Part shown: piece by piece, positions 1 to 6,223 of the stretch
How the letters are laid out: every line of letters starts with the position of its first letter
Position numbering within the stretch: position 1 is the stretch's first letter
NCBI GenBank assembly: GCA_020347545.1
Contig: CP070731.1
Location: 33,782 to 43,499 of the forward strand
Origin: Flavobacteriaceae bacterium
GTDB lineage: Bacteria > Bacteroidota > Bacteroidia > Flavobacteriales > Flavobacteriaceae
DNA: 9,718 nucleotides
Direction of reading: 5' to 3'
Notes under the pieces: generated by a model
Database searches by the model: none
The model's input: the letters and a program-made list of their open reading frames with translations, nothing else
Told to the model about the DNA's origin: nothing
Position numbers and translations under genes: made by a program

Positions 1-1953
1 GCCAAAGAACATGTCAACGAAAGGACTGCGGTAACCGATCATCCCTTACTCTGTACTTCCTGCCATATTCCTATTTCAAAGAATAAACTGATCACAAGAA
101 TCATCAATGCAGATTATTTTTCTCCGTTCAATCTTGCCGTTGATAATAAAAACCGATGGATGTATGTGGTCGCTCAGGATACGGATGAACTTTTAAAGGT
201 AGATATTGAGAATAAAAAAGTTGTTGAAAAAATCAAAGTAGGAGATCATCCTCATTCTGTGATTATTGATGAAAAGGCGCAAAGGGCTTATGTGAGCAAT
301 GAATGGTCTGATACCGTAAGTATCATCGACTTGTTGTCTTTTGAGATCGTTGAATCACTTAAAACGGGAAACGGTCCGGCTGGAATCATGCTGGACAAAG
401 AAAAAAAGTTTCTCTATGTTGTTAATTCCTACGGATCGGATGTTTCAGTTTTTGATCTATCAATCCTAAAGGAAGTGAAAAGACTTTCTGCTGGAAGTAA
501 TCCTACAGGAATAGCCATCTCTCCTTCGGGTGAACAGATGCTGATAACCGGTAGACGGGCAAATCTTGCTGATTTTAACGAGACCCTGATTACCGAACTA
601 ACGCTGATAGAAACAGCCGGGAATAGTGCCTTAAAGATTAATGTTGAATCGGCCTATCTTATGGAGAATACGGTTTATGCTCCTGAAGGTGACCTTGCAT
701 TTGTCACCCTTATCCGACCCAAAAATCAACTTCCGTCAGTGCAGGTTGAGGGAGGATGGATGATGACTCACGGAATAGGGGTGGTTGAAAGAAACAAGGG
801 AAACAGGATCACACAATTCCTTCTTGACGAACCGAATGCCTATTACCCGGATCCTTTTGATATTGAGATTACGCCAGACGGCAAACGCCTTTTTGTGTCG
901 AGTTCAGGAGTGGATAAAATTTCTGTGATCGAAGTGGATTCAATTCGAAAACTATTAAAAGAGAGTGGCCCTAAAGAGCGAAACCAATTTGCGAACACCC
1001 TTGGTTTATCCAGAAAATTCGTTTCAAAAAGAATTGAGACGGGTCACAATCCAAAAGGGATGGCACTTTCGATGGATGGATCTGAACTTTATGTGTCCGA
1101 ACAGTTAAATGATGCCATATCAATTATTGATACAAAAACACTTTCAAAAAAAGGCTCTATTCACCTCGGTGGACCGGAACGGGTCACAGTGGCTCGCCAG
1201 GGAAGAAGATTGTTCAATAATGCAGGGCATACCTTTCAGAACCAATATTCCTGTTATACCTGTCATCCGGATAATCACGAGGATGGACTTATCTATAATA
1301 TGGCGGCTAAGCAAATGGGTCGCAATCTGACAAATACCCAGTCTTTGAGAGAAATTGGGGACACGGCTCCCTTTAAATGGAATGGTAAAAATCAAACAGT
1401 CTACAAGCAGGACGGAATGCGATTTTCAACGGTACTGACAAGGACCGAGCAATTCAGTTATGATGATCTGGATGCTATAACAGCATACATCATGAGGGGT
1501 ATTAAACAGCCCCCAAATCTGATGTATAATCCGACAGGTGAATTAACTGCTTCTCAGCTCAGAGGAAAGATTTTGTTTGAAAGAACGGAAGATAAATTTG
1601 GAAATCCCATCCCTGAAAACAATCGATGCGTGACCTGTCATCCGGCACCTTTATTTACCGACCTTAATCTTGCGGATGTAAGCACCCTTGCGGATTCAGA
1701 TGACCCTATTCTTTTTGATACGCCGCATTTAACAAATGTTTTTGCCTCTCCACCCTATTTACACGATGGACGAGCCAAAACCCTGGAAGAGATCTGGACC
1801 ATTTATGGAACAGATGACAAACACGGGCTTGTCAATGACATGAGTAAAACAGATTTAAATGATCTGATCAATTATTTGAAGTCATTGAGGAGCCCCGAAT
1901 ATGAACATTCACAAGTTGAAGTACAACATGGATCTTTACTAATTTCAAATTAA
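1..1953 (+). CDS. Multiheme c-type cytochrome: YVTN beta-propeller fused to di-heme peroxidase/MauG-like domain (5' partial)
   Basis: The frame is open from base 1, so the gene starts upstream; the first ATG (160) is internal. Of 650 visible residues, 18-22 are CTSCH, a haem c site lying before the propeller. Residues about 53-400 carry YVTN-type blades, with blade strands such as YVVAQDTDEL (54), AYVSNEWSDTVSIID (96), LYVVNSYGSDVSVFD (138), LFVSSSGVDKISVIE (297) and LYVSEQLNDAISIID (363). Residues about 405-650 form a di-heme cytochrome c peroxidase/MauG-like region: CYTCH (418-422), CVTCH (543-547) and the family-typical PPYLHDGRAKTLEE with His588; Met473 is a possible axial ligand. Haem c attachment requires a periplasmic or outer-surface location, so a signal peptide is expected in the missing part. 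The family oxidises substrates or reduces peroxide, and the propeller probably serves docking or substrate binding. The stop is 10 bases before the next gene. The domain assignment is firm; the substrate is unknown. Confidence 0.93.
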   Translation, partial: AKEHVNERTAVTDHPLLCTSCHIPISKNKLITRIINADYFSPFNLAVDNKNRWMYVVAQDTDELLKVDIENKKVVEKIKVGDHPHSVIIDEKAQRAYVSNEWSDTVSIIDLLSFEIVESLKTGNGPAGIMLDKEKKFLYVVNSYGSDVSVFDLSILKEVKRLSAGSNPTGIAISPSGEQMLITGRRANLADFNETLITELTLIETAGNSALKINVESAYLMENTVYAPEGDLAFVTLIRPKNQLPSVQVEGGWMMTHGIGVVERNKGNRITQFLLDEPNAYYPDPFDIEITPDGKRLFVSSSGVDKISVIEVDSIRKLLKESGPKERNQFANTLGLSRKFVSKRIETGHNPKGMALSMDGSELYVSEQLNDAISIIDTKTLSKKGSIHLGGPERVTVARQGRRLFNNAGHTFQNQYSCYTCHPDNHEDGLIYNMAAKQMGRNLTNTQSLREIGDTAPFKWNGKNQTVYKQDGMRFSTVLTRTEQFSYDDLDAITAYIMRGIKQPPNLMYNPTGELTASQLRGKILFERTEDKFGNPIPENNRCVTCHPAPLFTDLNLADVSTLADSDDPILFDTPHLTNVFASPPYLHDGRAKTLEEIWTIYGTDDKHGLVNDMSKTDLNDLINYLKSLRSPEYEHSQVEVQHGSLLISN

Positions 1954-1963
1954 ATCAGCCTTT

Positions 1964-3118
1964 ATGAAGATACTACAAATACATAATCATTACTCGGGAA
2001 CAGCAATATTCATGGTCTTGTTTATTCTTATGTCACTTGGCTTTATTACAGAAAAACAGGATAGGCGATCAAATCTCGATCCTGAAGCGAAAGAAATGCC
2101 ACTTTACGGAGAATGGAAGCATTTTACGGTAAAAGACGGCTTGCCTTCAGATAAAACCTATTGTGTTTTGATCGATAATGACAGGATACTGGTTGGAACT
2201 CATGATGGATTGGCTGTTTACCAAGATGAAAAATGGATTACCTATACCACGAAAGATGGCCTTGCACATAACGGTGTTTTGTCGCTGGCACAAAACGAAC
2301 TCACGGGAGACATCTGGATAGGTACGATGGGAGGTTTGTCAAGATGGTCAGCAGGTAAGTTTGAAAATTTTAATCAAATGAACAGTGGTATGCCAAATGA
2401 TCTTATCTATTCCGTTGCCTGTGATGGAAAAGACGTATGGGTAGCTACAGGTGGCGGAGCCGGTAAATATGATTCTTACACAAAGGAATGGGAAATTTAC
2501 ACCGAGGAGAATGCCCCAATGCACGAACCATGGACTTATGGTATTTGTACCGGAGATGATAAAATATTCATTGCAGCCTGGGGAGGTGGAATTGTTGAAT
2601 ACAATAAAAAAACGTCCCAATTCAGAGATTACACGGATCCTGACGGAAACATGGAGATCGACTTGTTTCCGGACGATGGCATTGTACATGATATTACAAC
2701 TGGTGCATCCTGGTCTGAAGGAATGCTTTGGGTAGGAACTTATTTCGGACTCAGCAGGTATGACGGAACGCGATGGAAGGGTTATTTTGATCATGACAGC
2801 GGCCTGGCAAGTAATTTCATCAATTTTGTGAAGGCCTCGGGCAAATACGTTTTTATTTGCACGGACCGCGGCTTGAGCAGCACCGATGGTGAAAACTGGG
2901 TCACATATATTAGAAATGATCAGAACTTGAATGGTAAGGCAAAATTACTGCAAAACGGATCAGTAAGTGAAGTCAAGCTAAGTCCTTCCCTGTCGCATAA
3001 CTATGTGCTGGGTGTCGATTTAAAAGATGATCAGATCTGGGTGGCAACATCCAAAGGGTTAAGCAGAGGAAAATTACTTAATAAAGAAAATCTTGGTCTG
3101 GCTTTATCGGATCAATAA
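1964..3118 (+). CDS. Reg_prop-type seven-bladed beta-propeller protein, exported or membrane-anchored, no kinase domain
   Basis: The product has 384 residues. A hydrophobic stretch at about 12-28 follows a short N-terminus and has no lipobox cysteine, so it is a signal peptide or a membrane anchor. The rest is repeats of the two-component-regulator propeller type: inner strands beginning near residues 74 (RILVGT), 116 (DIWIGT), 157 (DVWVAT), 200 (KIFIAA), 254 (MLWVGT), 295 (YVFICT) and 357 (QIWVAT), several followed by GL and then a W-x-x-Y/F-T strand and DGL turn. The N-terminal part (about 49-72, with FTVKDGLPSD) supplies the outer strands that the last, short blade lacks, so a closed seven-bladed ring is likely. 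In Bacteroidota such blades normally form the sensor half of hybrid histidine kinases; here no membrane-kinase part follows and the gene ends cleanly. Role inferred: extracytoplasmic ligand or protein binding. It follows the cytochrome gene by 10 bases, suggesting co-translation. The start has no clear Shine-Dalgarno sequence. Confidence 0.9.
   Translation: MKILQIHNHYSGTAIFMVLFILMSLGFITEKQDRRSNLDPEAKEMPLYGEWKHFTVKDGLPSDKTYCVLIDNDRILVGTHDGLAVYQDEKWITYTTKDGLAHNGVLSLAQNELTGDIWIGTMGGLSRWSAGKFENFNQMNSGMPNDLIYSVACDGKDVWVATGGGAGKYDSYTKEWEIYTEENAPMHEPWTYGICTGDDKIFIAAWGGGIVEYNKKTSQFRDYTDPDGNMEIDLFPDDGIVHDITTGASWSEGMLWVGTYFGLSRYDGTRWKGYFDHDSGLASNFINFVKASGKYVFICTDRGLSSTDGENWVTYIRNDQNLNGKAKLLQNGSVSEVKLSPSLSHNYVLGVDLKDDQIWVATSKGLSRGKLLNKENLGLALSDQ
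2096..3076 (+). repeat. Seven Reg_prop propeller repeats (within the standalone propeller protein)
   Basis: Blade inner strands of the form (I/V)(W/F)(I/V)(G/A)T recur at residues 74, 116, 157, 200, 254, 295 and 357, mostly 41-43 residues apart; longer loops occur after the fourth (54) and sixth (62). DGL or SGL turns (58-60, 98-100, 278-280) mark blade boundaries. Residues 49-72 complete the last blade, as in velcro-closed rings. Confidence 0.75.
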
Positions 3119-3149
3119 CATATTAAATAAACAGAAAATAGTAGGAATT

Positions 3150-3743
3150 ATGAGCAATACATTAGACATTCAGGAAAAAAAGTTATTAATAGATTTGAAT
3201 AAACTTACCGATGGTGAAAAAATTGAAATGAAAAAGTTGGGTATTTTATCTGAGGACAATACAATTACACCTACAGTTTATCCCTCTATTCACGAAGAAC
3301 GGCCTCCGATAGAAAAGCATGTGGTACATGCGCCTCATACGATCAATGAAGCTTACGATTATGAAAAGCCATCTTCTTTTTCAAGAGCCTTAAGACTTGA
3401 TTTTGGAGATTATAAGGTTTTGCTGATATCAGGTACAGCTAGTGTAAATGAGGAAGGTAAGCCGGAACATATTGGAGATTTTAAGGCCCAGTTGTGGAGA
3501 ACGTATTTCAACATAACCAATTTACTGGAAGCCGAAGGAATGACCTGGCATGATGTAGTGAGAACGACAAATTATTTGAGGGACATTGAAAGAGACTATG
3601 AAGAATTCAATAAAATCAGAACCTCATTCTACCAATGGATGAATTTGGATCCTCTTCCTGCAAGTACAGGAATTCAGGCAAGACTTTGTTGGGAGACCTT
3701 ACTGGTTGAGCTAGAGGTGTATGCCGTTTGTAAAGTAAAATAA
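3150..3743 (+). CDS. Rid (YjgF/YER057c/UK114) family protein with N-terminal extension
   Basis: I chose the ATG at 3150 (197 residues; AGGA three bases upstream) over an upstream TTG at 3093 that would overlap the previous gene. Residues about 76-195 match the Rid fold: LLISGTASVNEEGKP (91-105), then DVVRTTNYLRDIERDYEEFN (135-154), and the C-terminal LLVELEVYAV (184-193). Classical RidA hydrolyses reactive enamines/imines from PLP enzymes and needs an arginine (Arg105 in E. coli). Aligning the LPA-x region without gaps puts Ser172 there, so this is probably one of the Rid subfamilies without that arginine, whose chemistry is mostly unknown. The first 75 residues are an extra region not found in the roughly 130-residue RidA, charged and with a PTVYPSIHEERPPIEKH segment. 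There is no signal peptide, making it the only predicted cytoplasmic product here. The stop is 16 bases before the next gene. Family call firm; activity uncertain. Confidence 0.9.
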   Translation: MSNTLDIQEKKLLIDLNKLTDGEKIEMKKLGILSEDNTITPTVYPSIHEERPPIEKHVVHAPHTINEAYDYEKPSSFSRALRLDFGDYKVLLISGTASVNEEGKPEHIGDFKAQLWRTYFNITNLLEAEGMTWHDVVRTTNYLRDIERDYEEFNKIRTSFYQWMNLDPLPASTGIQARLCWETLLVELEVYAVCKVK

Positions 3744-3759
3744 AACAATAATTATAATT

Positions 3760-5070
3760 ATGAGATTCAGGATCAGGAACTTTCTTTGCTTTGCAGCTTT
3801 AATCGTGTTGGGTTGTCAAATGACTTTTTCACAGGAAAAGGAATTGAAATATGGAAAGACTCCGGATAAGCTTTTTCCTTATCAGAAATTTCAAAAGGCC
3901 TATAAATACCATTTTGTGGAGCCTGTTCAGTTTTATGGGTCCGGTAGAGAGAAGAAGGCTCCTGATGATCTGACCGAAGTCAGGATTGGCTTTCTGGGGC
4001 CTTTGGAAGGGTCTGCTTTGGTTCCCCTTGGAGAACAAATGCTCAATGGGGCTACCCTTGCACTGGAGCAAGCCAATGAAAAAGGAGGATATCAAGGGTT
4101 GCCTTATCAGCTTATGATCCATAATGATGTGGGACTCTGGGGAGCTGCGGCCAATCAGGTGGTTAAAATGGATGAGGAAGGTGTCTGGGCATGGTTGGGT
4201 TCCATAGATGATATTGTCTCCCATGTAGCCCTAAGAGCCACCTTGAAAATGGAGATTATGATGGTGAATACGGGTGATCCTGACCCCACCTTTACAGAAA
4301 CCAATATTCCCTGGGCTATCAGAGTAATCAGTGATGACAGACAGAGCGGGTATGCCCTGGCAACTCATATTTTTGAAGAAAAACAACATGAGAGGGTAGC
4401 GGTAATACGAGCCAATTCCAGGTATGGTAGAGTTGGTATCATGGAGTACTCCGGGGCCGCAGTAAGGCTGGGACACCCCATGATGATCGAGGAACGGTTT
4501 GCAGATGGTGAAACGGACTTCAGTATGCAGCTGAACAACATTAAAAGAGTTGATCCGGATGCAATACTGATCTGGGCAAATGCAAAGGAATCTGCACTGA
4601 TTCTTAAACAGATAAGAGCGATGGGGATGGAACAGCCTATTTATGCCTCAGACAGAGTGGTTTCTGATGAATTTTTGTCCCTGGCCGGGGAACTAGCCGA
4701 GGGGGTTGTGAGTACCTGTCAGTATAATCCCTCCTCCGGAGATGAAAAACTGAAGGAATTCAGGAATCAATACGAGAAAAGGTTTGGAATGGAGCCTGAC
4801 GTATTTGCTGCCCATGCCTATGACGGAATGAATCTGATTGTGAAAGCCATTGAACAGGTTGGTCTGAATCGGGTTTTGATTCGCGATGTTTTGACTGATC
4901 TTAAAACTTTTCAAGGCTATAAAGGAGTTACCGGAAAGATTGTTTTTGATGAAAGCTGGAACGATATAGGTGATATTTGGATGGCGGAAGTCAAAAATGG
5001 TAAATTTGTGTTCAGTCCAAGCCCGGAATTGGGTGAACGGGCCCATTCGGGAAGTATGCCGGGTTATTGA
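3760..5070 (+). CDS. ABC-type substrate-binding protein, LivJ/Peripla_BP_6 family, with N-terminal extension
   Basis: The product has 436 residues. An N-terminal hydrophobic signal (about 7-18) leads to Cys19 in IVLGC, a possible lipobox; cleavage by signal peptidase I near TFS-QEK (24/25) is the alternative. Residues about 25-70 are an aromatic- and lysine-rich linker rarely seen in LivJ-like proteins. From about 74 the type I periplasmic binding fold starts with VRIGFLGPLEGS, followed by NGATLALEQANEKGG (96-110), LWGAAANQVVKM (126-137), WLGSIDD (145-151), VNTGDPDPTFTE (169-180), a second-lobe start ERVAVIRANSRYGRVG (211-226), DPDAILIW (265-272) and KGVTGKIVFD (388-397). Members bind branched-chain amino acids, amides, urea or other small organic acids; the ligand cannot be inferred. 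No permease or ATPase gene is in the window. The next gene encodes a divergent relative 32 bases downstream. The start lies in an AT-rich stretch without a Shine-Dalgarno sequence. Confidence 0.92.
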   Translation: MRFRIRNFLCFAALIVLGCQMTFSQEKELKYGKTPDKLFPYQKFQKAYKYHFVEPVQFYGSGREKKAPDDLTEVRIGFLGPLEGSALVPLGEQMLNGATLALEQANEKGGYQGLPYQLMIHNDVGLWGAAANQVVKMDEEGVWAWLGSIDDIVSHVALRATLKMEIMMVNTGDPDPTFTETNIPWAIRVISDDRQSGYALATHIFEEKQHERVAVIRANSRYGRVGIMEYSGAAVRLGHPMMIEERFADGETDFSMQLNNIKRVDPDAILIWANAKESALILKQIRAMGMEQPIYASDRVVSDEFLSLAGELAEGVVSTCQYNPSSGDEKLKEFRNQYEKRFGMEPDVFAAHAYDGMNLIVKAIEQVGLNRVLIRDVLTDLKTFQGYKGVTGKIVFDESWNDIGDIWMAEVKNGKFVFSPSPELGERAHSGSMPGY

Positions 5071-5102
5071 ATAAATGAGTCTATCGTATTAAAAGTGGAA
5101 TA

Positions 5103-6167
5103 ATGCTCAAACCCCTCATCTATATTTTTTTATTCATGGGGTTGCTTGTGACCCTTTCTGATGAGGTCAGTGCTCAGGTAACTGATTCTGACGCCGTGAT
5201 ATCTATCGGATTGCTTGTTAACGAAATGAATGAAGAACAAGCGATAAATACAGCCAAAAAGGTTATCAAGAGGATCAATGAATCAGGAGGGGTTCAGGGT
5301 AAAAAGTTAAAATTGGAATCCAGGCTGGTGCAAGGAGCATGGGGAGCAGGTTCCAGTCAGATCGTGGACCTTGTATTCAAAGATAAGGTTGCCGGGATCA
5401 TTGGTGCCCTGGATGGCAGAAACGCGCACCTCGCAGAACAGGTGATCGCCAAGACCCAGGTTTTATACGTATCGGCATGGGCAAGTGATCCCACACTTTC
5501 CAAAGCCTATGTAAGTTGGTATTTTACGGTGGTCCCCACCGATGATCAGCAGGCAAAACTTTTGGCGGATGCTATACACCATGAGAATAATGGCGCTTCA
5601 AGGATTCTTGTTTTGCTCGATGACACCTATGATGCACATAAGTCCCTGAAAAGTTTTCGTGCTGCTATAGCCGAGCACCATACCATGAATTCTCAGATCA
5701 TGGAAATCTCACACTCCGACAGCGAGTCGGAATGGCTTGGGAAAATAGCAGATACTGAAATGGATGCGGTTGTAGTTTTGGGAAGTACCCTGCCCATTCT
5801 AAAAATTAATAAAGCATTGCATGGAAATTACAAGGAAACACCTCTCATGTACCTGAATGTAGCCGCTACGGGATCATCAGAATTTGATGCTTTGCGATCA
5901 AGGAAACCGAGGAATATCCGTTGCATTTCGAAGCACTTGGAAGAAAATTCAAAAGATTCGGAATACCGGAGTGGTGTCGAGGGATACGTCGAGGATGGTA
6001 TAATGGCCTTAATCAATTCCTTGCAGAATTCCCAAAGTGATTTTAGCAATGCTCGGGAAGTGATGTCAAAAATTAATTTTCAGGGTGTTACGGGCCAGAT
6101 AGAATTTGATGCCCTGGGAAGATTGAAGAAGGCTGAAAACAGATTGAGAATTAGCCTTCCTTTCTAG
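5103..6167 (+). CDS. Second, divergent ABC-type substrate-binding protein (Peripla_BP_6-like)
   Basis: The product has 354 residues with a typical signal peptide: a hydrophobic core at about 5-19, then EVSA-QVTD, with likely signal peptidase I cleavage after Ala24. No lipobox is present, so a soluble periplasmic protein is expected. The mature part matches the type I binding-protein fold: ISIGLLVNEMNEEQAINTAK (33-52), RINESGGVQGKKL (57-69), AWGAGSSQIVDLVF (79-92), IIGALDGRNAHLAEQVI (99-115), SAWASDPT (124-131), TVVPTDDQQAKLLADAI (142-158), ASRILVLLDDTYD (165-177), AVVVLGST (222-229) and FQGVTGQIEFD (326-336). WGAxxxQ(V/I)V, G(S/A)(I/L)D, DPT and GVTGx(I)xFD are shared in the same order with the preceding gene, so the two are paralogs. 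It is shorter because it lacks the linker and parts of the second lobe are more compact. GGA lies five bases before the ATG. Ligand unknown. Confidence 0.88.
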   Translation: MLKPLIYIFLFMGLLVTLSDEVSAQVTDSDAVISIGLLVNEMNEEQAINTAKKVIKRINESGGVQGKKLKLESRLVQGAWGAGSSQIVDLVFKDKVAGIIGALDGRNAHLAEQVIAKTQVLYVSAWASDPTLSKAYVSWYFTVVPTDDQQAKLLADAIHHENNGASRILVLLDDTYDAHKSLKSFRAAIAEHHTMNSQIMEISHSDSESEWLGKIADTEMDAVVVLGSTLPILKINKALHGNYKETPLMYLNVAATGSSEFDALRSRKPRNIRCISKHLEENSKDSEYRSGVEGYVEDGIMALINSLQNSQSDFSNAREVMSKINFQGVTGQIEFDALGRLKKAENRLRISLPF

Positions 6168-6223
6168 ATTTTGAATTAAAATATAAGTCCGCAAATATTT
6201 ATTTATTACTTAACTTTGATCCA
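6168..6223 (+). promoter_or_regulatory. AT-rich intergenic gap, possible internal promoter or leader region
   Basis: This is the longest gap in the cluster (56 bases) and is strongly AT-rich. It contains TAACTTTG at 6211-6218, matching the Bacteroidota -7 element TAnnTTTG, but no TTTG -33 element sits 17-23 bases upstream (the nearest TTTG is 6170-6173), and the element would place the start of transcription at about the ATG of the next gene. It is therefore only a weak candidate. No hairpin followed by a T-run is present, so read-through from the binding-protein genes is expected. Confidence 0.2.

Noticed and set aside
160..162. ATG at 160 as the true start of the cytochrome gene
   Set aside because: The frame continues upstream to base 1, encoding a CXXCH motif and the residues leading into the first propeller blade.
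2348..2794. Minus-strand open frame opposite the Reg_prop gene, and other antisense frames
   Set aside because: They lie wholly inside well-supported genes, have no family features and show no start-site context; they are shadows of the coding strand.
3093..3149. Upstream TTG start for the Rid-family gene adding 19 residues
   Set aside because: It overlaps the end of the previous coding region, the added residues do not resemble Rid proteins, and an ATG with AGGA just upstream exists at 3150.
5050..5070. C-terminal MPGY of the first binding protein also occurs near the end of the giant lipoprotein (HNMPGYPP)
   Set aside because: A four-residue match without surrounding similarity is expected by chance.
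6170..6218. Bacteroidota -33/-7 promoter (TTTG ... TAACTTTG) before the giant lipoprotein gene
   Set aside because: The spacer is 37 bases instead of about 17-23, and the -7 element abuts the start codon, leaving no leader. Kept only as a weak regulatory candidate.
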